Source: Euclidia mi (taxonomy: Eukaryota > Arthropoda > Insecta > Lepidoptera > Erebidae). Taken from it: 64,000 bases of DNA. Below are positions 1-11,180 of this stretch, piece after piece. Location: the NCBI GenBank assembly GCA_944739405.2, contig OX123193.2, forward strand, positions 5,278,331 through 5,342,330, in the 5' to 3' direction. Within the stretch, counting starts at the first letter, position 1. Each line of letters opens with the position of its first letter. The position numbers and the translations under genes were made by a program. Under the pieces are notes generated by a model. It saw nothing but the letters and a program-made list of their open reading frames with translations. It was not told the DNA's origin and searched no databases.

Positions 1-769
1 CAATTTCTTTAATATCCACGAATTCGCGCGTCGGAGTATTTTAGTTTGGTGTCAACCGCTCGCGTTACGTCAATACGGTGATGAGGGACCGCGTTGTGTG
101 GTCGCCTGTATCAGTGCTGTGGGGTACGCCAGTACCCCAGTGTAGTAAAATCGTAAGATTATTTATTTATTACGATTGATGCATTTATATGTAATAAGTT
201 ATTAAATTTGATTATTTATTAAAACAATAGTCTTATATGAATTAAATACAAATATTTTTAGATATTATAAAGGTAAAATTCAATGAAGTTTATTTATTTT
301 ATTTCGGATGGCTGTCAGAGGTTTGAATTACGTAAAAATAAGCTCTATTCTAGACCACAAATCTGGCGAGGAAGAAATAGAAGTTGGGACCAGTTGTAAT
401 TCCTGGGTTCTTTACAAGTGTTCAAGATCAAATAATAAGCCAAATATAAAGTTTCAGCAGACAGTTTTGAAATTAGGTTTGAAACTGATACATGAACATT
501 TGGAGGACCGTCACCGGATGCCAACTTAGTCCATTGCAGTGATCCTCAAAAAAGGACCAAATCCTACAAGTGCTGTTGCTCAAACTACATTTAACTTTGT
601 GTAATAAGGCTGATTTGTGATCTCAAGTTACCAATTATGTTTAATAAAACGTATTTTCATGAATTGTTTTTTTTTATTTTAAGGATTACAGTCATTTTAG
701 TATGGGGTGTTCCAGCACCCCAGTGTAGGAATAACATGTGCGCCAAATAGTGTAGGATTCTAGGGTTAA
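1..769 (+). mobile_element. piggyBac-like transposon, right-hand part
   Basis: The right edge ends in CTAGGG (as CCCTA on the other strand) immediately followed by TTAA at 766-769. piggyBac elements insert at TTAA and their termini begin CCCTA, so this reads as a genuine right end. An ORF at 308-529 inside it resembles a transposase C-terminus. Two related 25-base hairpin motifs (121-145 and 704-728) lie in the same orientation on either side of the ORF and may be subterminal repeats. The left end is not in the window or has been lost. The TTAA and CCCTA are seen; the family is inferred. Confidence 0.55.
308..529 (+). pseudogene. piggyBac-like transposase C-terminal fragment
   Basis: A 73-codon ORF. 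The stretch NSWVLYKCSRSNNKP followed by FQQTVLKLGLKLIHEHLEDR resembles the end of the piggyBac DDE domain, where a conserved N-[SA]-[WY]-x-L-[YW] helix precedes a lysine-rich linker and an amphipathic helix. A full transposase is about 500-600 residues, so most of it, including all catalytic aspartates, is missing. The ATG is only the first in frame, not a real start. No Cys-rich C-terminal domain follows. The placement next to a TTAA end supports the assignment. Confidence 0.45.
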
Positions 770-803
770 CAATAACACAAGTAGGTACATTGTTATCAGT
801 TAT

Positions 804-872
804 ATCATCATCATCATCATGTCAGCCTAGGGACGTCCACTGCTGGACATAGGCCTCCCCCTGCTGCGTCGT
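804..872 (-). mobile_element. RTE/SINE-E type 3' tail fragment
   Basis: A run of ATC trinucleotides is followed by a segment containing CCACTGCTGGACATAGGCCT. Read on the minus strand this is the common lepidopteran LINE/SINE end, GAGGCC...CAGCAGTGG...then (GATGAT)n. Only the terminal ~70 bases are present. Confidence 0.6.
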
Positions 873-1484
873 CCGGTCCAGTTATATAATTATTGATAAT
901 TTTCGTCGCTAATGACAAGATGCCAACATCAGTGTGACAGTTCTTAAATGATATTAGCCACTAATCAGCCGATTTTCGGTAATTAATTTTGACAGTTCTT
1001 AAATCATATTACTCGACAAATTTTTCGTTGTGCAAGACGCTAGTGGTGTTTAAAATATTTTTTCTCGTTAAATACATCTTAATTCAATTTAAGAATCGTT
1101 GTGCAAGTGGGCCTAAGTCTATCTTCGTCTAAAATCTAACCCGTGCCAAAGAAAATTAAGACGTTGATCTGTGGACGCTGCCTTAGAAGATAAAGAAAAG
1201 AAAATTTTTGAACCTAAACCACGTCCTGGGGACGAATTCCGAGGTTTCAAAAATTCAGCTCTCGCGTTCAGATTACAGATTGCTTCATTAAAAAGTCAAA
1301 TCTTATCTTGTCAAGATCAATATTTAATTTTGAGACCTTGTGACTTTAATCTGAACTACTTAGAATAAAAATTAAAATTTTCGCCAGTTTTTTATTACGT
1401 TTCATATTTTTTTTGTATATTCGTTTGTTTAACTTATTTATAATAAGGGTTTTTGTATAGACATATTTTTTTTGGAGGATACTC
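873..1484. other. AT-rich unassigned stretch
   Basis: No repeat family or gene recognised. It holds a 65-codon ORF (1171-1368) rich in K, E and P near its start, matching nothing I know and with no supporting splice or promoter signals. Confidence 0.4.
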
Positions 1485-1545
1485 ATAACACCATCTTATT
1501 CCAAACTAAGCAAAGCTATGTATGGGTACTAGAAAGTATAATACT
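1485..1545 (-). mobile_element. SINE-I tail fragment
   Basis: About 60 bases match the 3' portion of SINE-I (reverse complement of the ...AGCTCTGCTTAGTTTGGGAC... region found at 41093-41130). Both ends are decayed. Confidence 0.45.
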
Positions 1546-1984
1546 CATTCGTTACATTAACGTTGGTCATACGTCATAGTTGGGGTTCACGTCTCAGTCG
1601 TTGGTTCTAGTCAGCGAACAAATTGTCCTGCTCGTGCATAAAAGATTTATCCTGGATAAGAATTGAATCTATACCACAGGTCAGTCAAACACCTATGCTT
1701 AGCCACATATAGTGCCATAACTTCCCCATGAATCCATCAACGATCAAGTAAACAAGGAAAATTCATCGCTAAAAGAAATAATTATAGAGCATGTAGGCTT
1801 CTAGAAACGCGATGATTTACGAGCTTTGTAAATAGCTGTAATCTACGTGTTTGAGCTTGAAGACTAAGCGACACGATGACGATACGATTACGAAAAGATA
1901 GAAACGAGGAGAGAAGTAGGTAAGAAATATATTCATATTTTATCAACCGACAGCGTTAGATTATTGGCAAAAGGAGAGCACCCT

Positions 1985-2118
1985 CTAGTTAAATGAAGCG
2001 ACGATATACCCAAATGGCTGGCAGCGGCAGAGCATGAAGAGCTGGAAATCGGGTTCATTGGCGTGCCATCGTAGAGGCCTATATCCAGCAGTGGACAGCA
2101 CTTTGATGACGATGATAT
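1985..2118 (+). pseudogene. RTE-like LINE ORF2 3' end with tail
   Basis: Codons 2047-2106 read NRVHWRAIVEAYIQQWTAL then stop. This matches the usual C-terminus of RTE-type LINE proteins (R-x-x-W-R-x-[LI]-x-E-A-Y-[IV]-Q-Q-W). The stop runs straight into TGATGACGATGAT, the expected trinucleotide tail. Upstream sequence (1985-2046) is probably more of the same ORF but is interrupted by stops. It is a dead 5'-truncated copy, useful as the likely donor of the SINE-E tail. Confidence 0.65.
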
Positions 2119-2221
2119 AATCTATAGATACATATAAATAAAATTGGAGTGTCTGTTTGTAATATTAAAATAACCGCTTTTTACTACATGCATATGGATG
2201 TATACACAGTACATATACCGA

Positions 2222-2412
2222 AATGTCATTTTTAACCATTTTTGTCTGTCTGTTTGTTTGTTTTTATGATATTTATTCGCTAAACTGTGAAACAGCTGGA
2301 CCGATTTTGACGGGTCAGTGGCGGATAGCTGATGTACCAAGGAGTAACTTAGGCTATAAATTTACCGGGTAGGAGTAGTTCCCTCAGGACGCGGGTGAAA
2401 CCGCGGAAAACA
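2222..2412 (+). mobile_element. Helitron-like 3' fragment
   Basis: Contains AGTAGTTCCCTCAGGACGCG and the CGCGG-GTGAAA-CCGCG hairpin also seen at the 3' ends of the Helitrons at 17273-17509 and 48581-48808. The terminal CTAG is mutated (CAGCAAGT) and no 5' end is present. Confidence 0.5.
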
Positions 2413-3744
2413 GCAAGTTCAAACCATGATTAAAAAATTGATACTTGGCTTGTGAGTGAATGTGTTGATCAAATCTTGAAAACTGATATGTATAGCTACT
2501 TTTTGTAATCCCTTTTTTATTTTCAAGTAAAATCGCTGCTGAGGGATTCTCTCTGTAACGCTTCTGACTTCTTGGAGAGTGTCTGAGATACGAATGTCAT
2601 AAGTGATTAGGACTTGGGCTAAAGCCGCCACAGCGCCCTCTACTTCCCATAACGGTGGGATTATTTTTAATTATGCGAATCTACCACAATGATTCATGGC
2701 ATTCGCGAACAGCATTCTCGCTTATGGAGTACCAACCATGCATATTACTTATATTATTGATAGTATGCAGAGCTTTAACTGAATTATTTAACAACGACGT
2801 AAATGTTAATCAACATGTAATACACTATTTAAAAGAACTGAAAAGCTTTTAGTAGCAATCTAACATTTTATAGTATTTTATGTAACTGAAAATCACAAAG
2901 GTTTTTTATTTCTCATCCTTACGCGGTCATGCAGCAGAGTGCTGTATTCAAGTGCATTAAGCAAGCTTCTTAGAATCCATTATCGGTTTCGTTTTATTCG
3001 TGAGACTCTGACAATCGCAAAAATATATTTTTACAAATACCTTGCAATGAAGCTTTTATTTTGTGATACGCTTTTATTAACTCGGTATGTAGCTATTATT
3101 ACTACTAGTTAGCGATCACAGCCGAAATTACTTATTGTGCACACCTATGTTTCTATAAAACGGAAACATTCAACGTGCCTTTCAGTCACTTTAAAAAGGA
3201 GGGATTGTCATCGCTTTAATAACAAAAGGTGTAAAACGTAAGTACTAAATTGTAAACCATAAAAAATACACTGCTTATTGCGGTATGAGTTTTTAAGTAT
3301 TTATAAGGTGAGCTCAATAATTTTCCAACCTATTATTTTTAATGATACTAATAATATTACAGCAAAGATTCTCATAACATGTTTTCATTTAAAACAGAGC
3401 AGATTAACTTCCTTAAAATTATTTCAGACAAGGATCGTTTTCGTGGAATCCTCGTATTAATAAGATTCATGTTAAGCTTAATCCACTTCCTCATGGCCTA
3501 TATAGCAAAGTAACAATTTTCAAACAAGACATTTTATTAATTTCATATTTATAAAGTGAAGCTCATCAGATATGTATAATCAAACGCCATACTTAATCAA
3601 AAAGGTTGAATATGTATGTTTTCATGTAGTATGCTACGATTGCACATCCTCATATTGGTATTAAAATAAGTTTGGACAAGCCCAAAATCGGTGCACATGT
3701 CTGACAAAGCATTTACCTACCACCAACTTCATTAATTTTTATAA
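2413..3744. other. Unassigned AT-rich stretch
   Basis: Two ORFs of 60-70 codons (2655-2852 and 3278-3460) show no family signature. I see no repeat with a second copy in this window. Confidence 0.35.
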
Positions 3745-3820
3745 GCCTATGCTGTCCCACTGCTGGGCAAAGGCCTGCCCCGAATCTTTCCATGCTTTCA
3801 TGCATGCAGGTGGGAGACTC
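3745..3820 (-). mobile_element. LINE/SINE tail fragment
   Basis: Holds CCCACTGCTGGGCAAAGGCC, the terminal motif of the SINE-E/RTE tail family, with degraded flanks. Confidence 0.5.
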
Positions 3821-4451
3821 CATATTATCATAATTCAAATGCCTGCTAGGACTACGAGTCGTCGTCGTATCGTCTCGCTAAAATAAGGTACGGATGAAAC
3901 CGATTTTAAATTTGATAGTGAGCCGGCTCGGCGGCGCCGTTGAATAATTCCATTCAAATTAACAACAGTTTGATGGCTGCCGCGTCACGGCACCAACTTC
4001 CCGACGTTCCACACAATTTGTGCACTGTAATAAGTCACTGGCCTGAAATTAGGTGCAGTTGTCGGGGACTGGTTGAATTGCGAGCAAGCATTTTCATGAA
4101 GACCTTGTATGAGATAGTATGTGGTTATATATGTGGTTTACGGATTCATCATTCGGGTTAAATACAATACCATCTAAAACTAATATATCGCGATAGAATC
4201 CGTAAACGTAATCTGATTTCAACCTTGTAAGAAAATTGTGTATAAAGAATTAATTAAGTTACTAATTTTTTTTATATAACTGCGCTGACGGTGTATGGCG
4301 TTTTATGGCGTAAGGTGCATGTTTGAGGCCGCTCTGAAGACCAATTTCCGTATTTTATTTTAAAAAAATGATTAAAAAAAATAGCTAATCTATATTTTTT
4401 TTTTATATTTTAGGATAGCTTAGCTATTTTTATTGCCTATGATAAAAAAAT
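3821..4451. other. Unassigned; contains a GC-richer patch
   Basis: Most is AT-rich. A patch at about 3920-4110 is clearly richer in G and C, is not repeated in the window and matches no repeat I know. It contains a 73-codon ORF (3940-4161) without recognisable domains. It could be conserved noncoding DNA or an isolated exon. Confidence 0.3.
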
Positions 4452-4515
4452 CAAGTCAATAATAGAGTACCATGTTTGTACTCTATCATATACATGGTTC
4501 TCTATTATTGTCTTG
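4452..4515. repeat. Inverted repeat, 24-bp arms
   Basis: Arms 4452-4475 and 4492-4515 are reverse complements with 2 mismatches in 24, around a 16-base spacer. Probably a small palindromic MITE or its remnant. Confidence 0.7.
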
Positions 4516-4705
4516 CATTTAAAGCATTACTTACGTGTAAAAAACTACATAAATCATCAAATTAATTTTATATACTGCCGGGAAATTCGACCACTCAAAC
4601 ACAAAATCAAATATGTTTATTTTTGTAATAATAGAAAATTTAAAATAAAATATTAATTCGAATATATATTATAGTACCATAATTCAGTTTAAAAAAAACT
4701 ACTGT

Positions 4706-4965
4706 TGACTCGTTGGTCTCGTGCCATAAATGTGCGCGTGGGATCGGGAGGTCCCGGGTTCGATTCCTGGGTCGGGCAGTGTTATTGGGTTTTTCTGTCA
4801 CGAAATTCTCAGTAGCAGCACGAAGTCTGGAAATGTGCCCGGTACGGCAATAGGCTCGCCCCCTATTACGTGGGACTAAAGTATATCTGGCGAAAAGTGG
4901 GTGTAGAAATACACCTCTGCCTACCCCTTCGGGGATAAAAGGCGTGACGATATGTATGTATGTAT
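4706..4965 (+). mobile_element. SINE-A1 (tRNA-derived)
   Basis: Full-length-looking. The head has a B-box-like GGTTCGATTCC at about 4759-4769. The body contains CGGCAATAGGCTCGCC and TATTACGTGGGA, and the 3' domain CTCTGCCTACCCCTTCGGGG ends in a TATG repeat. These motifs recur in at least five other copies in both orientations. RNA polymerase III transcription is expected for the family from the internal promoter. A 146-codon minus-strand ORF across it is only SINE sequence. Confidence 0.85.
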
Positions 4966-5079
4966 CCATTACCATGACGTCACACAAAATATTATCCCGT
5001 GTTAGTATCAAACCCACAACACTCAACGTAATATACAGATAATGGCGTGGCGACCCCTCAAACTTCCACAAAACACCCA

Positions 5080-5430
5080 CCTACACCTTCCCTGAAACTA
5101 CACTTCAATCCAAGAACATCATAATATCCGCCACAACCAACCCATGCACTACGACCATTATTATTCAGTATGGCGAGCATTTCTACAGTTATTCTACAAT
5201 CACACATCAAGTGTTATGGTTATTGCAGGATATATTGCACAATCGTCGCCTTTAGTATCGGACCGCAGCTTGCGACCGCTTCAGGGACATTTAAATTCGT
5301 ATTGTGTTATGTTTAGGTATAGAGAAACAAAGCTTTCTTGGCGATAAGGACGTTTTTGTTTCGTTGGAGAGGTATTCTTTATCATTTTAGGAAAACACGC
5401 ACTATTTCGTTGTTTAATTATAAGAAATTA
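5080..5430. other. Unassigned stretch
   Basis: No repeat or gene recognised; a 67-codon ORF at 5144-5347 has no family signature. Confidence 0.35.
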
Positions 5431-5502
5431 TACACAACACTAACAAAAAATAATATGGACCGGCATTGGCCGGTCCATATTATTTTTTGTTAGTGTTGTG
5501 TA
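5431..5502. repeat. Perfect hairpin, 34-bp stem
   Basis: 5431-5464 and 5469-5502 are exact reverse complements, separated by the 4-base loop ATTG. Both outer edges are TA, so the unit CACAACAC...GTGTTGTG may be a mariner/Tc1-type palindromic MITE flanked by a TA duplication. The absence of any mismatch suggests a recent origin or recent gene-conversion-like repair. Confidence 0.9.
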
Positions 5503-5573
5503 CCCTATTGACATTGGTCAATAATGGTTTGTCAGTGAGTAGTACACTGCGCTGCGCTTCGCTATATTATTAA

Positions 5574-5779
5574 CTAGATGACGCCAGCAGCTACGCCTGC
5601 ATTTTTTTTAATTTACCCGTTTTGGCCGATCCCGTAGGGATTACGGGAAATCCTTTCTTAGTGCACCCCTACGGTCCCCAAGGAACATACATGCCAAATT
5701 TCAGCTGCCTGCGTCCAATAGTTTCGGCTGTAGCGTGTCTGTCAGTCAGTCAGTAACGCAAGGATTTTATATATTAAGA
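5574..5779 (-). mobile_element. Non-autonomous Helitron, family 2
   Basis: On the minus strand it begins TCTTAATATATAAAATCC and ends ...GGCGTCATCTAG. It is preceded by A and followed by T, as expected for Helitron insertion between A and T. A short GCAG/CTGC hairpin lies near the 3' end. The interior contains GTGCACCCCTACGGTCCCCA and a (GTCA)n-like tract, which recur in decayed copies at 11883-12070, 43120-43200 and 51780-51912. Confidence 0.7.
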
Positions 5780-6829
5780 TTTATTATGTGTACGCCGGTA
5801 CAGTTTATGTAGGATCTTACAGGAAACGCTCTAAATTATCTGGGCATCACTGTTTAAACGAGGCATCAAGGGGAGGGTGTGGTATTATTTGCAACATCTA
5901 TCCACACTAAGCTACTAAATAAAAAAATAAAAAGACTTCAGATAACTTTACTGAAAAATTTGGTACCTACTTGAAGATCGACCATGAATTTGAGTTTTTG
6001 TTCTTGGTAAGGTCACTACCAGTTAACTCCTTCACAATTTAACTTAGCGTGAGCAATTCACAAAATGAATCGTATATCAGCACTTGATGCTGAAATTATA
6101 TGAAAATGTCAAAAAACTGTTTGATGACAATGCAAATTAGTGCCTCATGAAGCCTAACCACATTTCACTATATTTAATAGTCACCTTGCTTGCTCTACCA
6201 TGCAAGGCGACCGAGACCACATATAACACAGCATAATTCACGCAATCCAATTCCTCCCTTCCATTCACCCCCAAAAGGTTTAAAATCCCCTACTCCCCAA
6301 CTTAAAATCAGCCCATAGAACTCGTGTTGTTACCATATAATCCTACTCACCTTAACGGTAAGAAAGTGAGTTGTTGAATTATTCATTCGAATCGACGGCT
6401 CCGACATGGCGGAAGGTTGTTGGGGTAAATTTAGAAACGTTTTACTGCTGCCATCGATTATTTGACATAAATGCAACTAGACAGAATGGTTAGAAAGGCA
6501 ATGACGTTGTTGAGACTCGTTAACTATTTAAAGCGGTGCACGGTGGTTCTTTCCTGGAGTTTTATTTTTACGATGTTCGATTTAAATTGTTATTGTGCAT
6601 TTCAGTTGTGTCGAACTTACTACTATTATAAATTCGAAAGTTTCTGAGGATGTATGTAAAAGCACTTCGTAATATCACATGTCCGAGATATTTTATTGAA
6701 CTTTTCTGTAAGATTTTTCAAAATAACCTCTTGACCTACGTATTATGGGTTTGTAAATTATTGTGTTTTGTAAATGTACGTGTGTGATTGACATCCTGCT
6801 GCTGTAAACATACAATAATGATGGTTCCA
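5780..6829. other. Unassigned stretch
   Basis: No repeat copy recognised. A short GC-richer island at about 6385-6480 contains GACATGGCGGAAGG but no extended ORF. Confidence 0.35.
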
Positions 6830-7040
6830 ACATTATCCCAGATGCCTCTACGAGTTTCGTCTTGAAGCCCTTAGTTCGGATAAAATTGTTACCAAATCTA
6901 ACAGAATATTAGCCTTTCCACAGAGCTACTACTGTCTGACCGAGGCAACAAAAGAGGGAAGATCAATTCCATGTCAAACATATTCACGAATGTCGGGGCT
7001 AACGGCTTAACGTGCTTCTCAAGCATGGTAAGCAACTAAT
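6830..7040 (-). mobile_element. SINE-D, degraded
   Basis: Matches the tail half of SINE-D: ATTAGCCTTTCCACAGAGC, then CTGTCTGACC, then ACGGCTTAACGTGCT, in the same order as in the better copies at 7840-8211 and 52300-52661. The tRNA head is lost. Confidence 0.6.
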
Positions 7041-7839
7041 AAACAAATCACATAAAGTGGCATATTATTAAAATTATGAATCAGCTGCAATACATGCTGT
7101 AAACTAGACTTTAGTATAGAAACCAAACATTAAACGTTCATACTAATGCGTATATTCAATAGTATTGTTAGGTGAACAACCAATTATACCTAACAAGATC
7201 ATTAAGAGGGACTAAAGGTATGTTAACTAAAAAAAGACGGTTGCTAATTAGATTTATACTTAGTTAGTAGATATAGCTAATTTCATTGTTTTATAGCGAT
7301 TGATTGCAGACTACCTAATGTTCTACCTCATATAGTTAATACCCTGAACTTACCAAAACCCGTAGCGACCACCTCTTAAAAGGCTTGCTAGTAATTCCGT
7401 CTAAGAAAAACAAAACAAATATATCACACAATTAATCTTCACTTATCTCTCTCTCGCCCAAAAAATACGTCTACTATCTGCAAATATATCGCATCCCTTA
7501 AACAAGAGCGTAAATGGTTCCGTACATTATTTTGATTTCTTTTTAGCGGAAAATCGATGGTAAGCTTCTCTTTGTACGGACTTAGAGCAATTGTAAAGCG
7601 ACACCAAAAAATTCGGTTCTAAGCCGCAACTGGTTGTACGGAGCACAACAGTAGGTCCATTATAAACTTCTTAATGCTCAGGACAACTTAGGGCTGGTGT
7701 AAAACAAAAGTTGTTATGGTCGAATTGTCTCTTTATTATGTGTGTCTGTCAACTTTTCTGTGGTTTGAAATTCGAGGCTAGTAATATTCGGGATTACCTT
7801 TTGTCAAAAGTTTGTGTGGTTGCAAATTATGTTGTAATA
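7041..7839. other. Unassigned stretch
   Basis: No repeat or gene recognised. Confidence 0.35.
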
Positions 7840-8211
7840 TATACTTCCTCTTAGCGTTATCCCAGTTTTCAATCTGGGGTCCGCTTACTAGTCCAACCGG
7901 ATTTGGCTGGATATTAGCTTTTCCACAGAGCGACTGCCTGTCTGACCTCCGCAACCCGAAGGGATAGCAATATTCCATAGTTTAGACTAGTGTCAGTTTA
8001 TATTAGAAGGTACTGACGCCCTGTAACGATTGTCAAAGATCTTCATGACAACCGGGACCGACGGCTTAACGTGCTCTCCGAGGCACGGGACAAGCGATAA
8101 TTAACAATTCAATACGCACATAACTCCGAAAAGTCATTGGTGCGCGCCGTGGATTCGAACCCGATACCCTCTGCATGGCAGTCTGTTGGTATATCCACTT
8201 GGCTATCGCTG
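7840..8211 (-). mobile_element. SINE-D (tRNA-derived), near full length
   Basis: On the minus strand: head AGCGATAGCCAAGTGG (A-box-like), B box GGGTTCGAATCC, the core ATGACTTTTCGGAGTTATGT, TTAATTATCGCTTG, then GAGCACGTTAAGCCGTCGG and a tail ending near GGGATAACGCTAAGAGGAAG. The same order occurs at 52300-52661 (minus) and 47911-48521 (plus). The head and core are shared with SINE-B and SINE-E, the tail is its own. Confidence 0.8.
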
Positions 8212-8227
8212 TCATTCATGTCATTTA

Positions 8228-8335
8228 CACCTAAACGTAGAACGAAATTGTCTTAAGTGAGAATCGAACCTTCAGCCTCGAGATTAGAAATCAAATTCAC
8301 TAGCCATAATATAGGCCAACAGGCCAGCTAAATTG
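8228..8335 (-). mobile_element. Possible tRNA-headed SINE remnant (other family)
   Basis: On the minus strand it shows TGGCTAGTGAA (weak A box) and, about 35 bases on, GGTTCGATTCTC (B box). It matches none of the other SINE heads in the window. Only one copy, so the call rests on the two boxes. Confidence 0.3.
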
Positions 8336-8339
8336 GTCT

Positions 8340-9639
8340 CAGTCCTCCGTAAAATGTATTGAAGGTAAGGTAAAAATAAGACTACTAATGTTTTACACTC
8401 GCTATCGTCATATCAGTCATCGCCTTTATTGGCTGGCGTAAAAAGTCTTTCACGCGGTCGAAGACACAATGCACAATTATAATAGAAATGTTGACAATAA
8501 GATTTTTAAACATTTCTTCGTCATTAATTTTATACGTGTTGGCATTTATAGTTAGAGAGCTAGTTAGTTGCGCTGTAAAGTTACATTATAATATAGCCTA
8601 TTTTCTATTGTAACGTAATATTGCAGTAAAGACATATATTTCTAAACAATGCGCAATAAACGTAGTAACTATTGCATAAATACTTTCATATCGAACGCGT
8701 GATATCTTATTCATATGAAAAATCTCTTGATAATCTGAGTCCTGAGTACCGTATACTTTTTATACCAGAAAATGCTTACATCTCCATGCAAGTCTGACTG
8801 CATGGAAGGGTTAGTGGCTGAAGTGATCTTGCCTTTACCAGTACGTCGCGTTTCCTAGTTTCGATTTCCACACGCTACAAGTGTGATATCAGATTGTTGT
8901 GCCGAGTTTGGATATTATTTGTGTCCGTTTATTGAATATTTGTAAGGTCACTCGAGACACAGAGTTCAATAATCTAGTGTCTCAAGCAACATACATATCA
9001 CGCAGGAATTCCCTTAAAAATATTTTTTAATCTTTTTCATGTGAATGAAAGTATCCAAACAACTTAATGTTTGTTATTATACTCTGAGAGAATTGTGTCT
9101 GTAAAGAGGATAAGAATTGAAACCTTTACTTTGATAGCTTAGAATTAAGTTAACACCCAAGATATACCCGCATAAAAAATAACACCTCGTTATGTCTTAG
9201 ATTTTAATCTTACTATTTTCGTCAAGATTCTTACAGAGAGAGTTACAGAGATTTATTTCCACATCCTTTTTTTTTACTGCATTTAAATATCGAGAGAAAC
9301 CGTGACGGAATCTAAATTGGGCGCCATCACAGATGTGGAAAATCCCATAGCTCATGTTATAACTCCGAAATTGTATTTGTTTGGGTGGAAAAGTAAATCC
9401 ACGGTGTCCTTGATGTCGACAAAATTACTGAAGCGATTTCAAAGCCATTTATAGAGCCCCATAGCGGTTAGGTGAGGGTGTGTGTTAACTCAAGGTATAT
9501 TGAGAAAACAACCCAAGGAAATTGTGTTTAGCTTTATAAGCATGGGTTTTATTTTAGTATTTATATTCCTATTGGTTTATGTTAGTATCATCATAAATGT
9601 TTTGTTTGTAGTGTGGTGAGAATGAATACGTTGTACATA
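8340..9639. other. Unassigned stretch with a faint SINE-M trace
   Basis: At 8885-8990 there is a weak resemblance to the SINE-M tail (TTGTGTCCGTTTATTG, then AAGGTCACTCGAGACAC). Otherwise nothing recognised. Confidence 0.35.
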
Positions 9640-9745
9640 GAGTGACAAGTCAAAGCTAATATTCAGTCAAAGCTGGTTAGACTAGTAAGCGGACACAGGT
9701 TGCAACTTTTATAACGCTAGGAGAAGAACACACAGGACAAGTCAA
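9640..9745 (+). mobile_element. SINE-D tail fragment
   Basis: GCTAATATTCAG..., GGTTAGACTAGTAAGCGGAC and ATAACGCTAGGAG follow the SINE-D tail order in plus orientation; head absent. Confidence 0.6.
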
Positions 9746-9904
9746 GCTATTCAGTTGCAGTACGATTCTAACACTAATTTCTAACGTCATAAGGACGGCG
9801 CAAAGGTCAAAGTTTCTCGTGCAGTCGTGTGTACGAATATGTTGTACTCCTTTTTATTATGAATATTTCGCGGTCAGATGCGTACAAAATGTTGGCACAA
9901 CATT

Positions 9905-10195
9905 GAAGGCAAATGAGCAGACGGATTGTCTGATAGTAAGCGATTACGCCACCCGTGGATACCGCAACTCCGGAAGAGACACAAATGCGTTGCTCGCCTG
10001 GGTGGGAAAGGAATGGGATGATAGAGAAGAAAAAAGGGATCTGGTCTCCGGCTCTCTCATTCATCAAACGAAACGCAACATTATCTATGTAAAGTAACAT
10101 TATCTATGTTACTTTACGACAGTATTCTATGAAAAAGTAGTAAGTACTTGTCTGGTGGAGCCGGACCATTCATTGTGGTCCTGAGAAGTCGAGCA
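9905..10195 (+). mobile_element. Repeat LR1 (lepidopteran dispersed repeat)
   Basis: Contains AAATGAGCAGACGG, GGTAAGC-like GTAAGCGATTAC, CACCCGTGGATAC, AAATGCGTTGC, CTCCGGCTCTCTCATTCA and GGAGCCGGACCATTCA in the order seen in three other copies. I recognise it as a common lepidopteran interspersed repeat but cannot assign the class. A local duplication at 10079-10117 creates an 11-bp-arm hairpin (GTAAAGTAACA). Confidence 0.7.
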
Positions 10196-10523
10196 AAAAG
10201 AAAAATAAACGCAAAGTGGAGAAGCGTTTTCAGGTAAAATGCAAGGACTATCGGAATGGGTTGCAAAACCGGAACTGATAAAGGCACACCAAGCCTGGCA
10301 GAAGTTGCCGATCAAAAAAGTTTTATTGAACTAACTCGCAAAGTAGTTCAATTAAAAAGTATTTGCTGGTAAATTGGTTGACTTTCCTTTCATTTGGTTT
10401 ACTTTTGTCTAATCTATATCAATAAAGTCAAGCTGTTTTGCGTGCCCTTTGAAATGCTTATCTTAGAAATTAGAAGTCTGAATTAAACTAAATTAATTAA
10501 GATAACTTTATTATTAATTCGTT

Positions 10524-10662
10524 ACGGCCATTTTCAATATTCGAACTATAGATAGATCTGTAAATTTTAGATTCGTGTTTGACATATTTTGTATGGAGCT
10601 TATGTCAAAAACGAATCTAAAATCTACAGATCTATCTTTAGTTCGAATATTGAATTCCGTAG
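10524..10662. mobile_element. Palindromic MITE-J
   Basis: Arms beginning TTCAATATTCGAACTATAGA and ending TCTTTAGTTCGAATATTGAA pair over about 50 bases each, with the centre near TTGTATGGAGCTTATG. One flank reads CGGCCATT. A second copy lies in opposite orientation at 22340-22487. Confidence 0.8.
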
Positions 10663-11009
10663 TCGTGTTGCTTTTGATTAGGCAGTCGTAATCGTGATGA
10701 GAGAGGATGGCGATTTGTAGTTAAAGACATAAAGTCAATTTTATTACTGCAAGTTTTTTTGTTCATTGCCTCGCTTGACGACACTGCTTAACGTATACGT
10801 GCTTTTTATTGTTTTTTAAGCAATTTTTATCAAACACTTGCCACTATGTCGCTAGGACTACTACTGCAAACAAGACATACGAAATGTTAAACACATATAG
10901 ACTTGAGATACCTATTCGTAAGTTTGTACCGCACGGAAGTCGAAACCCAACCTTTACCTGTTGCTTTAAAAAAACTGTTTAATCCCAGTAACAGCTAGTA
11001 CTCGTTACT
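10663..11009. other. Unassigned stretch
   Basis: No repeat or gene recognised. Confidence 0.35.
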
Positions 11010-11180
11010 TTTTGTTTTTTTGAAGTGGAGGAATCTTGCCTATATATCCTTAGTGCGGGGATCGGCAGAGGGGTGCCGAGATTCTACCGGCTAAACCACC
11101 ACTGTGTTCCGCTTTTGGCCTAGTGCCAATAGAGCAGGATCGATCAAGCCACCTGACAGGACTAGTCACCACCTAGACTA
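11010..11180 (+). repeat. Dispersed repeat fragment (CCGGCTAAACCACCA type)
   Basis: Holds GAAGTGGAGGAATC, GTGCGGGGATCGG, GTGCCGAGATTCTACCGGCT and AACCACCACTGTG. I recognise this motif order from lepidopteran genomes, but there is no second copy here to define its edges. Confidence 0.4.

Noticed and set aside
4640..5080. 146-codon minus-strand ORF
   Set aside because: It lies across SINE-A1; the protein is just translated SINE (RPRNRTRDLP and similar), recurring in other SINE-A copies.
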